Shown piece after piece: positions 24,604 to 32,354 of a DNA stretch of 64,000 bases. A model generated the notes under the pieces. That model made no database searches, was not told the DNA's origin, and saw nothing but the letters and a program-made list of their open reading frames with translations. Both the position numbers and the translations under genes were made by a program. The DNA is taken from positions 1 to 64,000 of the forward strand of contig JAHJCT010000017.1 of NCBI GenBank assembly GCA_018812715.1, in the 5' to 3' direction. Every line of letters begins with the position of its first letter. Positions within the stretch are counted from its first letter, which is position 1. Origin of the DNA: Microcaldota archaeon (GTDB lineage Archaea > Micrarchaeota > Micrarchaeia > Anstonellales > Bilamarchaeaceae).

Positions 24604-24963
24604 TCAAACTCTTTTCAATCCTTTTATCCCATCAAATTTCCATGATGATCGTGAAAAAAGAAACGCGTCGTTAGCCATGCATATTGCTGCCGTTAGTATA
24701 CTCTCCATCATTTTTGGAAGCTCGCCCTTTTCCATAAGTCCTTTGTTTATCTGGGACGCTATCTGTGCTGCTCTTTTATCAAATGGCAGGACAGTTACGC
24801 TATTAGCAAACTTCATAACGATCTCTTTCTTATTTACTGTTTCAAGGAGGTGCAGCATAGTAAGACTTGTTACGCATAATTCCTCTCTGTCTGCATAGTA
24901 CTTTAATTTTTCAATCGTAGCTGGATCGCCACGAAGAAAATCCAAAGCAGTCTCAAAATCCAT
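24604..24963 (-). CDS. vapC: PIN-domain VapC-like toxin, degenerate active site
   Basis: VapC toxins are PIN-domain RNases of type II toxin-antitoxin pairs. This 119-residue protein keeps the overall pattern: an early acidic residue in MDFETALDFLRGD, the Glu in LHLLETVNK, the helix ILTAAICMANDAFLF and the final FDGIKGLKRV. However, the usual LDTN start is shortened to MDFET. The third acidic position appears as Glu (KMMESILTAA), and the fourth Asp is replaced by a Ser-rich stretch (FSRSSWKF). It may be weak or inactive. It starts 14 bp after the antitoxin gene, as in a normal vapBC operon. Confidence 0.75.
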   Translation of the reverse strand: MDFETALDFLRGDPATIEKLKYYADREELCVTSLTMLHLLETVNKKEIVMKFANSVTVLPFDKRAAQIASQINKGLMEKGELPKMMESILTAAICMANDAFLFSRSSWKFDGIKGLKRV

Positions 24964-24977
24964 GCAGATTTTTTCTA

Positions 24978-25196
24978 TTATCTCACCCTATTGTACTCTC
25001 TTCTGATTTTTTCAACAGCACTTCGATTAATATCCTTATCCTCTATACTTCCAGCAAGATTAATCAATCCTCTACTCTCTTCTCTTCTTTCTTTGAGCAA
25101 AAACCTTATCGCCTGAGTAAAACTCATGCCTTTTGACTTTTTCAAACTATAGAGTTCTGCATACACGTCATCCATTATTGTGATCACTTTAACCAT
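24978..25196 (-). CDS. vapB: VapB-like antitoxin
   Basis: The 72-residue protein has an N-terminal DNA-binding region of the AbrB/RHH-like small antitoxin kind (MVKVITIMDDVYAELYSLKKSKGMSFTQAIRFLL). A charged C-terminal tail (INRSAVEKIRREYNRVR) would wrap the toxin. The DUF217-type VapB of archaea looks much like this. It precedes the PIN-domain gene by 14 bp and is presumably autoregulated with it. It is divergent from ftsZ over 185 bp. Confidence 0.78.
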   Translation of the reverse strand: MVKVITIMDDVYAELYSLKKSKGMSFTQAIRFLLKERREESRGLINLAGSIEDKDINRSAVEKIRREYNRVR

Positions 25197-25342
25197 AGGA
25201 ACACCAAATCAATACATTCATTAAATGCATTTAAATCTTTTCGTCGAAAATCCCTTCTTTGTTCTTCTTAAGGTATAATTATGATTTTACTTTTCAGTCG
25301 TTAAAAGCAATTTATTTAAATCCTCGATAACGCATCATTCTA

Positions 25343-25356
25343 CTCTCGAAAGAGAG
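25343..25356 (+). promoter_or_regulatory. GNRA-capped hairpin in the ftsZ leader
   Basis: CTCTC-GAAA-GAGAG is a perfect 5-bp stem with a GNRA tetraloop, 26 nt before the ftsZ start and just upstream of its ribosome binding site. A TATA-like AATTTATTTAAATC near 25308-25321 would start transcription just upstream of it, so the hairpin would lie near the 5' end of the mRNA. Confidence 0.5.
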
Positions 25357-25372
25357 CATAAGGCGACCAAAA

Positions 25373-25377
25373 GGTGA
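25373..25377 (+). promoter_or_regulatory. Shine-Dalgarno of ftsZ (GGTGA)
   Basis: GGTGA matches the archaeal 16S anti-SD (AUCACCUCC) and lies 4 nt before the ATG at 25382. The same GGTGAAAAAATG-type context precedes the ACT protein at 30005 and supports both starts. Confidence 0.6.
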
Positions 25378-25381
25378 AAAA

Positions 25382-26461
25382 ATGGAAGATTTAGTAAGAT
25401 CCGTTATGGGTGAAAATACAGAAGCAGTAAAGGAAAGTAGTGAAGGTCTCAGCTCTGAGACAATCAAGATTGTGACTGTCGGTGTAGGTGGTGCAGGAAA
25501 CAACACCATAAACAGGCTTATAAAGTCAGGCGTAAAAGGCACTGAACTTGTGGCTGTAAACACAGACAAACAACATTTGAACATAGTTCATGAAAGAGCC
25601 AAAAAAGTGCTCATAGGAAAGTCTGTTACCAAAGGTCTTGGTGCTGGTGGTTATCCAGACATTGGTGCCAAATCTGCTGAGGTTGACAGACCACTTATTG
25701 AAAGAGAATTAGAAGGTGCTCACCTCGTATTTATCTGCGCAGGTATGGGTGGTGGAACTGGTGGTGGAGCTGCCCCAATTGTATCTCAAATTGCAAAAGA
25801 ACAGGGTGCAATTGTAGTAGCAATGGTTACCTATCCATTCTCTCTTGAAAGAGCAAGAAAGAAGAAGGCTGACGACGGTATTAAGGCACTTAAGAAAAGC
25901 TGCGACTCAGTAATTATTCTTGATAACAACAGGTTAGTAGAACTTGTTCCAAACCTACCAATGGCAGAAGCATTTGCTGTTGCTGACGAGATTCTCTCGA
26001 GAGCAATTAGCGGTCTTGTTTGGACAATAACACAACCATCTCTCATTAACATCGACTTTGCCGATGTACGCGCTATCATGGAAGGCGGAGGAGTTGGTTT
26101 CATTGCAGTAGGTGAAGGAAAAGGCAACGACAAGGTTCGCTCAGCATCTGAAGGTGTTGTAAAGAACAGACTTCTTGACGTTGACTTTGAAGGAGCAAAA
26201 GGAGCCATTATCCACATTACAGGTGGAAGCGACCTTACTCTTGGTGATGCTATCAAGGCAGGAGAAATGATCACTGAGAAAATGGATGCTGAAGCAAATG
26301 TGAAATGGGGTGCCAGAATTATGCAGAACTACGAGGGCAAACTAGAAATTGTTGCCATTGTAACTGGTGTAAAAGGCGCTTCAATTGCAGGTGGCTCTAT
26401 GATCACAACTGAAGAGTCTACTGTACCAGAATACTCCCGAGACCTTGAGGTTCTCGGTTAA
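25382..26461 (+). CDS. ftsZ: Cell division GTPase FtsZ
   Basis: This tubulin-like GTPase polymerises at midcell to drive division. The 359-residue protein has a 28-residue variable N-terminus, then [16 protein letters not shown]. The tubulin signature [10 protein letters not shown] lies near residues 122-131, the T6-T7 region at [19 protein letters not shown] and [11 protein letters not shown], and the C-terminal domain ends with a short acidic tail (SRDLEVLG). The ATG is supported by a GGTGA ribosome binding site. The leader carries a GNRA hairpin. A T-rich tract follows the stop codon. Whether it is FtsZ1 or FtsZ2 was not decided. Confidence 0.97.
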   Translation: MEDLVRSVMGENTEAVKESSEGLSSETIKIVTVGVGGAGNNTINRLIKSGVKGTELVAVNTDKQHLNIVHERAKKVLIGKSVTKGLGAGGYPDIGAKSAEVDRPLIERELEGAHLVFICAGMGGGTGGGAAPIVSQIAKEQGAIVVAMVTYPFSLERARKKKADDGIKALKKSCDSVIILDNNRLVELVPNLPMAEAFAVADEILSRAISGLVWTITQPSLINIDFADVRAIMEGGGVGFIAVGEGKGNDKVRSASEGVVKNRLLDVDFEGAKGAIIHITGGSDLTLGDAIKAGEMITEKMDAEANVKWGARIMQNYEGKLEIVAIVTGVKGASIAGGSMITTEESTVPEYSRDLEVLG

Positions 26462-26485
26462 TTTTTTCTTTTTCTTCTTCTTTTC
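26462..26485 (+). terminator. T-rich terminator after ftsZ
   Basis: The 24 bases following the ftsZ stop codon are almost entirely T with a few C. Runs of T in the coding strand are the main archaeal intrinsic termination signal. Confidence 0.5.
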
Positions 26486-26490
26486 AAAAC

Positions 26491-26502
26491 TATTATAAAT
26501 AG
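26491..26502 (+). promoter_or_regulatory. TATA box for the gene at 26530
   Basis: TATTATAAATAG lies 27-38 nt ahead of the ATG at 26530. No ribosome binding site is seen between them, so the mRNA is probably nearly leaderless. Confidence 0.45.
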
Positions 26503-26529
26503 TCGTACAAACTATACTTATGCGTTCCA

Positions 26530-26985
26530 ATGTCAACTATAGAAAAATTTACCAAATGGACTGGCACAGCGACCTTTAATGATGCAGTATATCGACTTAC
26601 TGTAATCGCCCCGAGCAATGTCTGGCAGAGTGATGTTGTTACTGCCATTAGAACTGCTGGTGGTTACAATGAACAGATTAGTAGAGCAGATGATGATTCA
26701 ATTGCACCATATGGGGAAGCTCAATATTCAGTTACTTTCACACCAGATTCCAGATTAACCAGCTATGCCAAATCAAAACCTACCACCACTTTCTTACTTC
26801 GCGACAAAAAAACATTACTCACTCCCAATGGAGTTGCTGATGATCTCGTTGGGGAGCTTATGCAAAGGGCCGGTGCATTTAGACCTCCTAAATCCAATCC
26901 AGTAAGCAGGTGTCCTACATGTGGTTCGCCTGGCTTTCGTGGAAATGCATGTAAGTGCGGATCTGTTATTTATCTCAAAAGATAA
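26530..26985 (+). CDS. Hypothetical protein with C-terminal zinc ribbon
   Basis: The 151-residue product has an N-terminal 115-residue alpha/beta region with no recognised family. A short zinc ribbon follows at the C-terminus, with CPTCGSPGFRG and then CKCGS (four cysteines in two close pairs). Its ATG has a TATA box at leaderless distance. It stands between ftsZ and an orphan kinase-like gene, all on one strand but with their own promoters. The zinc ribbon suggests nucleic acid or protein binding. Confidence 0.65.
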   Translation: MSTIEKFTKWTGTATFNDAVYRLTVIAPSNVWQSDVVTAIRTAGGYNEQISRADDDSIAPYGEAQYSVTFTPDSRLTSYAKSKPTTTFLLRDKKTLLTPNGVADDLVGELMQRAGAFRPPKSNPVSRCPTCGSPGFRGNACKCGSVIYLKR

Positions 26986-27024
26986 TATCTTCTTTTTAAA
27001 CATTCACTCACGAATTATAACCTA

Positions 27025-27852
27025 ATGACTATTGTAGTTGCACCTCCTTTAGAAGGCAAAAGAACCAGTTTATGTGAGGGGAGTGAAGCGGTTGTATTCA
27101 AACTTCGCACAAAGGCAGGAGTCTTAGTGGAAAGACTCCAAAAGCCAACAACCGATGGCCGCTTTGCCTTTAGTCTTGGTGTTGGTTTTGAAGTTAGGGT
27201 TTACGATATTTCTTCTCTTTATCATGTCTATAAATTCCAGGCTCTTCGTTTGGGCAGAGCCATGTTTCCAGATCATTTTGTCAATGTCAGACGTTTACAT
27301 CTTTCAGATGGAGGATACCTAACATATTCTGACCTTGTTCCAGATGAGACCGGGGTTATCGCTCGCATTGCTGATGCCCGGCGAAGGTTTGCTTCTATGG
27401 ATTCTGATGAAGAAAAAAAGAAAATAAGACGACATGCTGAACACATAGAACATTCTCTAGCGCCTGGCCTTGCATCCATAGTACAAAGATTAGCCGATGC
27501 CGGGCTTATTATTGCGCACCCTGAAGCAAATTATCATATTACAGGCGGTAAAATTGTCTTTTTTGAAGTCGCTAATCTTGATCTAATGTTAGCAGCAACA
27601 CACGTATTCGAAAACATGCCTGACAATGAAGATGCAAGAAATAATCTTGCCCTAATTCATGCGACTGCTCTTAAATTAGATTCTTATCATTTATCTCTAG
27701 AAGAACTTTTTGCTCATCTTGTTCCAGGGTATTCAGGTGAAATTCCAGCCCATAAACTTTCAAGTCTTCATTTTATGCCCACTCTTTTGAAACCTGCCAC
27801 TACTGCTGTCATGCCCTACCCTATTGATGCCGGAATTTTTGGCTTCATGTAG
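27025..27852 (+). CDS. Hypothetical protein with kinase-like fold (atypical)
   Basis: The 275-residue product is not in a family I know. Motif spacing suggests a RIO/Bud32-like kinase relative. LCEGSEAVVFKLRT resembles a glycine-poor nucleotide loop. A helix with YHVYKFQALRLGRAMFPDHFVNV follows. DAGLIIAHPEANYHI looks like a catalytic loop in which HPEAN replaces HxDxxxxN, and GKIVFFEVANLDL resembles the DFG region with Glu in place of Asp. If so, the catalytic Asp is shifted to Glu. It may be related in kind to the degenerate kinase-like protein at 7011. Function is unknown. Confidence 0.55.
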   Translation: MTIVVAPPLEGKRTSLCEGSEAVVFKLRTKAGVLVERLQKPTTDGRFAFSLGVGFEVRVYDISSLYHVYKFQALRLGRAMFPDHFVNVRRLHLSDGGYLTYSDLVPDETGVIARIADARRRFASMDSDEEKKKIRRHAEHIEHSLAPGLASIVQRLADAGLIIAHPEANYHITGGKIVFFEVANLDLMLAATHVFENMPDNEDARNNLALIHATALKLDSYHLSLEELFAHLVPGYSGEIPAHKLSSLHFMPTLLKPATTAVMPYPIDAGIFGFM

Positions 27853-27883
27853 TGTTTAATTTGTTAGCTTTCATCTTTTCTTT

Positions 27884-28597
27884 ATGAAAATAAAGCTCAT
27901 TCCAAATCCTAAAAAATCCTGGGCAGTAGCATTGTCAAAAGAACTCGCTGATTTTCTTACTGAGCACAATTATTCAGTAGTGAATAAAGGTGCAGATACA
28001 ACTATATGTATAGGCGGAGACGGAACAATTCTATATTCCAACCATGAACATTTCTTAGAAGGTCCGGTTCTTGGAATAGGTTCTGAAACCAGCTATATAT
28101 GCCAGATTACTCTGCACACATGGAAAAAAGAACTTCTTAATATATTGAAAAACAAAAAAACAGTAAAAATCATGACAATTAAAACCATCATCAATGGAAG
28201 AACTATTACAGCTATCAATGATTTTGTTTTACATAGTTCTGATTATCGTGTTGTAAAGATAAATGTCAATTTTAGTAATACAACACACACATTTAGTGGC
28301 GATGGCATCATTCTTTCATCTGCAATAGGAACTGCAGGCTATGCATATTCTGCTGGGGGAAAAATGCTCAAACCAGAGGAAAGAAAGATCAGTGTCGTTC
28401 CCATATGTCCATATCGACGTACCTTTTTACCGACCGTGTTAGATGAAAATGCAGCCATAGGCATAACAATCAATAGAGACTGCGCGTTTATTGTAGATGG
28501 GATCTTTGTGCAAAACCTAAAAGGCGAAACTATATCAATAAAAAAAGGAGAGGACATTACATTCTTTGAAGGAGTTGGTTACTATAAACAAGGATGA
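27884..28597 (+). CDS. nadK: NAD(+) kinase
   Basis: It phosphorylates NAD to NADP. The 237-residue protein is at the short end for the family. It has the signature ICIGGDGTILYS near residue 45 (GGDG catalytic Asp) and GPVLGIGSETSYI, where GINxGxLGF is usual. The conserved SSAIGTAGYAYSAGGKML replaces the TPTGSTAYSLSAGG box with its key Gly-Thr-Ala retained. The C-terminal beta domain ends near FFEGVGYYKQG. The next gene starts inside its last codons (32-bp overlap in another frame), so the two are coupled. Confidence 0.88.
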   Translation: MKIKLIPNPKKSWAVALSKELADFLTEHNYSVVNKGADTTICIGGDGTILYSNHEHFLEGPVLGIGSETSYICQITLHTWKKELLNILKNKKTVKIMTIKTIINGRTITAINDFVLHSSDYRVVKINVNFSNTTHTFSGDGIILSSAIGTAGYAYSAGGKMLKPEERKISVVPICPYRRTFLPTVLDENAAIGITINRDCAFIVDGIFVQNLKGETISIKKGEDITFFEGVGYYKQG

Positions 28598-28898
28598 CAT
28601 CATAAAACAAGGTTACATTGACGTTAAAGTGCGCGTTACTGGCATGCGCCAAAGCCACAGGCTCCATCTTAAAAAAGAACAAACTAGCCAGGGCCTTATG
28701 CTTGTACTAATTGCCCAGCACTATATCCCTAGACAGGAACTCATCAAGCTTGCAGAAGAATTCCAATTACCTGTTAAACACAAGAATGTTGTTGCATTCC
28801 CAAAAGGAAAAATGGCCAAGGATTTTGTTGAACCTGGCACTGAACCAGCACGACTAAGCGTCGAAGCAGATACTATTGAAGCTGAGATTGAAGAATAA
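28566..28898 (+). CDS. Conserved-looking hypothetical protein after nadK
   Basis: This 110-residue frame starts at a TTG inside the end of nadK. A second TTG lies at 28575, and the GGAG at 28570-28573 is too close to serve it; the first internal ATG is 28644. The sequence is basic in the middle (TGMRQSHRLHLKKEQ) and acidic at the end (TIEAEIEE). No family is recognised. Its last 26 bp overlap the end of the convergent serA. Coding is supported by frame length, amino acid make-up and tight packing, but the start is uncertain. Confidence 0.6.
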   Translation: MKELVTINKDDIIKQGYIDVKVRVTGMRQSHRLHLKKEQTSQGLMLVLIAQHYIPRQELIKLAEEFQLPVKHKNVVAFPKGKMAKDFVEPGTEPARLSVEADTIEAEIEE

Positions 28899-29751
28899 GT
28901 GCTATTTCTTTTCCTATCTTAATCTGCGCTTCTTTTGTACTCCCTCCAAGATGCGGAGTAAAGTATACATTATCTAATTCAAGCAATTTCCCGTGATATG
29001 GTTCTTCCCAATAAACATCAATTGCTGCTCCCAGGATTTTACCGCTTTTACAAGCCTCATATAGTGCATTTTCATCAATTATCTGCCCGCGTGCGGTATT
29101 AACTATACAAACTCCGTCCTTCATTTTGGCTATGTTTTCTTTGTTAATCAGGTTTTTTGTAGCATCAACCAATGGAGCATGAATCGAAATAACATCTGCT
29201 TTTTGGAATAGTTCATCAAGTTTAAGGAATATTACCTGACTATCTTCCTTTGCTTGTGGATCACAGGCGACAACATCCATTCCAAGAGCCTTCGCTTTTT
29301 TAGCCAACAATGCTCCAATCCTCCCATATCCTATTATCCCAAGCGTTTTCCCTTCAATTTCCCTTCCAGTTAATTGTTTTTTCTCCCATTTTTTATTCTT
29401 CATCTGGTAATGGGCTTTTTGAACATTCCTCAATGATGCTATTATGAGTCCAAGTGCAAATTCTGCTACTGCATTGCTAGATGCCCCAGGCGTATTTACA
29501 ACCTTTATGCCTCTTTCTTTGCATGCAGCCTGATCGACATTATCAAGCCCAATTCCTGCCCTTGCCACTATCTTTAGTTTCTTTGCCCGTGCTATCAGTT
29601 CCTTTGTTACTTTTGTAGCACTCCTTACAACCAATACGTCTGCGTCAACAATGGCATTCTCTAGATTTTCTGGCTTAAAAATAACCTCCCCAACCGCACG
29701 TAGCTCGTCCAATGCCTCTTCCTCCATATTGTCAGCAACGATAATTCGCAT
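28873..29751 (-). CDS. serA: D-3-phosphoglycerate dehydrogenase, short form without ACT domain
   Basis: It oxidises 3-phosphoglycerate in the first step of serine synthesis. The 292 residues hold the catalytic and NAD domains: VVRSATKVTKELI, ARAGIGLDNVD, the Rossmann loop GIIGYGRIGALLA, NTARGQIIDENAL with the catalytic Arg, and the catalytic His in FTPHLGGST. It stops there, so the C-terminal ASB and ACT domains of long SerA are absent. The gene just across the divergent promoter (30005) encodes a double-ACT protein. A simple 2-hydroxyacid dehydrogenase with another substrate cannot be excluded. Confidence 0.85.
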   Translation of the reverse strand: MRIIVADNMEEEALDELRAVGEVIFKPENLENAIVDADVLVVRSATKVTKELIARAKKLKIVARAGIGLDNVDQAACKERGIKVVNTPGASSNAVAEFALGLIIASLRNVQKAHYQMKNKKWEKKQLTGREIEGKTLGIIGYGRIGALLAKKAKALGMDVVACDPQAKEDSQVIFLKLDELFQKADVISIHAPLVDATKNLINKENIAKMKDGVCIVNTARGQIIDENALYEACKSGKILGAAIDVYWEEPYHGKLLELDNVYFTPHLGGSTKEAQIKIGKEIALILQSQLQ

Positions 29752-29884
29752 AATCGAAATTGATACATCAAGCTTTAATATTTATTATAGAAAATAGATA
29801 TATTACTTTCCCTACCCTTAAATGTATCTTTGCCCCATTGTAACAAAAATTACGGTGATTTTAACACTAAATTTATAAAGAAAC

Positions 29885-29901
29885 TTGTGTTTTTTACACA
29901 A
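29885..29901. promoter_or_regulatory. Palindrome upstream of the ACT-protein TATA box
   Basis: TTGTGTTTTTTACACAA has two perfect 6-bp arms. It lies 13 bp upstream of the TATA-like CATATAAATAG (29914-29924) and between the divergent serA and ACT genes. The position suits an operator. Confidence 0.4.
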
Positions 29902-29913
29902 ATTTTTACGAAA

Positions 29914-29924
29914 CATATAAATAG
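29914..29924 (+). promoter_or_regulatory. TATA box of the ACT-protein transcript
   Basis: CATATAAATAG predicts a transcription start around 29942-29948, at or just before the AGGAGG at 29945. A second TATA-like ATTTATAAAG at 29871-29880 would give a longer leader. Confidence 0.45.
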
Positions 29925-29944
29925 TTCCTAATGCATATGTTTTT

Positions 29945-29978
29945 AGGAGGAATATGGGTGGATAGTTCCCCCTACCCA
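29945..29978 (+). promoter_or_regulatory. Leader with strong SD, three-codon ORF (Met-Gly-Gly-stop) and hairpin
   Basis: AGGAGG (29945-29950) is the strongest ribosome binding site seen in this region, yet the ATG after it (29954) is followed by only GGT GGA TAG. The same bases form a hairpin: TGGGTGG at 29955-29961 pairs with CTACCCA at 29972-29978. The real ACT gene uses a separate GGTGA site and begins at 30005. This looks like a regulatory leader in which ribosome or ligand binding to the hairpin affects downstream translation. Confidence 0.45.
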
Positions 29979-30004
29979 CTCTAAAGTTTAAATCGGTGAA
30001 AAAA

Positions 30005-30418
30005 ATGAAGTCAGTAACTATAATTTCTGATGACCGCGTAGGTCTTTTGGCTGATATATCATACATCCTAGGCAAATCAAGTGTTAATATCGAAGGCCTG
30101 GTTGTAGATGTAGTGGGCGGCAGGGCCGTAATCTCCTTGGAAGTAAAAGATCCTAAAAAAGCCAAGGATGTTCTAGAAAGCAATGGTTTTGCCACAGCCC
30201 GTCCAGATGCTATTGTTATTAAAGTTGCCAATAGCTCTGTCGGTAAGGTTACCGAACTCTTAGAAGGTGAAAAGGTCCATATCCAGGACATGACAACTCT
30301 TTCTTCAGATGCAAGAACCACAGTTTATGCTGTAAATGTTGATAAACCACGCAAGGCAGCCAAAATGCTGGCTCCATTCCTCATTGGTAATGATGCCAAT
30401 CCTGATAGTTTTTACTAA
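30005..30418 (+). CDS. Tandem ACT-domain regulatory protein
   Basis: The 137-residue protein consists of two ACT domains and nothing else. The first begins MKSVTIISDDRVGLLADISYIL with the ligand-binding ISDDRVGLLADI turn; the second begins AIVIKVANSSVGKVTELLEGEKV. ACT domains bind amino acids and control enzymes or transcription. The ATG at 30005 is preferred over a GTG at 29996 because GGTGA precedes it at the same spacing as in ftsZ. It is divergent from the ACT-less serA, so it may be a separate serine or glycine sensor for that enzyme; that is inference. Its stop overlaps the purP stop. Confidence 0.85.
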   Translation: MKSVTIISDDRVGLLADISYILGKSSVNIEGLVVDVVGGRAVISLEVKDPKKAKDVLESNGFATARPDAIVIKVANSSVGKVTELLEGEKVHIQDMTTLSSDARTTVYAVNVDKPRKAAKMLAPFLIGNDANPDSFY

Positions 30419-31479
30419 GTAGTTATTTTTTCTATTTTTCCTTTTGCCTCTTTTACTTCTTTTGCAATTCTTCTTCCAAAACTCATACTTTCTCTGAATA
30501 GATACTCCGAGTATGGTGTAAATCTTGTTCCGGGTGAACCGGGCATTCTTAGCGAAACATCAAAACATACGAATTTTTCTCCATCTTCTTCAATGAATGC
30601 ACCTTGCAGAGCAAAAGGCCCTATTATTCCATCCTTATACTCCTTTTGAACTGCCTCAACAAACTGTTCTCCCAATCCAATAGCTTGTTCTAATAATGAT
30701 TCTCTGAGAGTACATGCAATATGCCCAACCTCTATTGTTGATGGTTGTGATATTTTTAGAAGTTCAAGCTGTGCATCTGCAGGCATTCTTAGATACCCAT
30801 CTATATTTGTCTGTCTTCTTGTGTCTATCCCCAACAATTCAAGCTCTTCATGTAATGCAGAATAAAAAAAGTTGAAGTTAAAGTGTGCACCAACAATATA
30901 CTCTTCTATTGTAGCTTTCTTCAGGTCACTCTCAGTTATCTTTCCTTTTTTCAACATCTCTTCAGATCTTTTGCGATACTCTTCAGGATTTCTTGCAAGA
31001 AAGAATGCACGCTCATATCTTCTTTTTGCTTCACTTACTTTTACTACGACAAGCCTATCAATTTTTTCTGGTGACTGGAATTTTTTGGGCATTCTTATTC
31101 CTGCTTTTTCCATGAGATAATACTGATTTTTCTTTACATCTCTTTCTTCGGCCCGTAACAAGTGTTTATTGCCAAAAATAGGAACTTTGAATTTGTTTTC
31201 TATTGCGTCATAGCCAACATAAACAGCAAAGGAACGATTAGGTACAAATATACTTCCACTCAATGCATCTTGCTTTTTTATAATATCTCTAAATTTTTCT
31301 AAAACAAGTACTTCATCTACAATCCCAATCTCTCCACTACTACGCTTCCTTGTTTTGTAATTTTTAGCATAGGTTTTTTCTCTGCCTTTTTGTGCCACTA
31401 CCATTGTCTTGAATCCTTCTTTTTTTGCCCCCTCACAAACATCCAAAGCAGAATGGCTCCCCAAAGTAGAAATTTTCAT
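30415..31479 (-). CDS. purP: Formate-dependent FAICAR synthetase PurP
   Basis: It is the archaeal replacement for the PurH formyltransferase, making FAICAR from AICAR, formate and ATP in purine synthesis. The 354-residue protein has the expected N-terminus (STLGSHSALDVCEGAKKEGF) and the ATP-grasp domain. It also carries EEYIVGAHFNFNFFYS, GIDTRRQTN and the C-terminal DVSLRMPGSPGTRFTPYSEY. Those boxes are characteristic of PurP. The start has a short leader with AGGAGG-like sequence upstream (minus strand). It pairs logically with purQ at 23228, although purH-type cyclohydrolase is not seen here. Confidence 0.94.
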   Translation of the reverse strand: MKISTLGSHSALDVCEGAKKEGFKTMVVAQKGREKTYAKNYKTRKRSSGEIGIVDEVLVLEKFRDIIKKQDALSGSIFVPNRSFAVYVGYDAIENKFKVPIFGNKHLLRAEERDVKKNQYYLMEKAGIRMPKKFQSPEKIDRLVVVKVSEAKRRYERAFFLARNPEEYRKRSEEMLKKGKITESDLKKATIEEYIVGAHFNFNFFYSALHEELELLGIDTRRQTNIDGYLRMPADAQLELLKISQPSTIEVGHIACTLRESLLEQAIGLGEQFVEAVQKEYKDGIIGPFALQGAFIEEDGEKFVCFDVSLRMPGSPGTRFTPYSEYLFRESMSFGRRIAKEVKEAKGKIEKITT

Positions 31480-31506
31480 AGTATATTTTAACCTCCTTGA
31501 TTTTAA

Positions 31507-31520
31507 ACTATATTTATATA
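31507..31520 (+). promoter_or_regulatory. TATA box for the 31542 operon
   Basis: ACTATATTTATATA lies 22-35 nt ahead of the ATG at 31542, fitting a nearly leaderless transcript for the four-gene unit with pheS. Confidence 0.45.
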
Positions 31521-31541
31521 GCTTCGTGAAGACATAAATTT

Positions 31542-32354
31542 ATGAAAGCTGTGCTTATCTTCCTTCTTTTAACAACTATACTTCATGCGGAATTTCTTGT
31601 TAGCAATGTAGAGATTACCATAGGTGATATCCAGAGTGATGGGGGCGCACGGGTTCATGAGAGTGTCCAATTTCTGATGTTTGGTGATTACTCAAGTTCT
31701 CTCTATGATAGCGGCATCTCTCAAAATAGTTTATCATACTGGTCCTCTATTACTGGCCTTAAAGATGTTAAAATGCATGTAAATACTGCTAATGTTCACA
31801 TTCAAGATTTTCGTTTACGCCCCCAGCCACGCACCAGTTGCAACCCTATCCAAGGCACTTGCCACGGCGAATTAATACTTGATTATTGGGCCTACCCCAC
31901 CATTAATGATTCTACCCCAGTTCCTGGAACTGGTTTGTTTAATCTGGATAAGTATAAACCACGCACTACGCGGTATACCCTCAATCCAACTTCACTTTCT
32001 TTTACAACAACTGAAGAAGGAAGTGTTGTTCTTGATGAGAACACCAATCTTATTATTCAGCTTCCTGTTGATAGCATTCTTTTAGATGTCAATCCTTATA
32101 CAGAAGAGGATCTAGACCTTCCAGAGCATATATCCGAGCTTTCCTGGAATGATATCGTTCTTGTAAAATTCTCTCTGGTTTTTGATGTAGAAGAAGGCAT
32201 AGATAAAGAAATCTCAGATTTTTTCACTAATATAAGTCTCAACATCAGCGAAACACTAAGTACTGCAGAAGGCTTTGCATTAATTATTTTGATAGCCATT
32301 CTTATCGGTTCTTATCTCTATATTGTAATGGCAAAAAGAAGAGGGGAAGATTAA
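31542..32354 (+). CDS. Secreted single-pass surface protein, unknown
   Basis: The 270-residue protein has a signal peptide (MKAVLIFLLLTTILHA), about 215 extracellular residues with several Asn-Xaa-Ser/Thr sites (NDST, NISLN, NISET), a C-terminal membrane helix (GFALIILIAILIGSYLYIV) and a short basic tail (AKRRGED). It looks like a type I surface protein that could be N-glycosylated. Its stop shares one base with the pheS start (TAATG), so it is translationally coupled to pheS. No family is recognised. Confidence 0.7.
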   Translation: MKAVLIFLLLTTILHAEFLVSNVEITIGDIQSDGGARVHESVQFLMFGDYSSSLYDSGISQNSLSYWSSITGLKDVKMHVNTANVHIQDFRLRPQPRTSCNPIQGTCHGELILDYWAYPTINDSTPVPGTGLFNLDKYKPRTTRYTLNPTSLSFTTTEEGSVVLDENTNLIIQLPVDSILLDVNPYTEEDLDLPEHISELSWNDIVLVKFSLVFDVEEGIDKEISDFFTNISLNISETLSTAEGFALIILIAILIGSYLYIVMAKRRGED

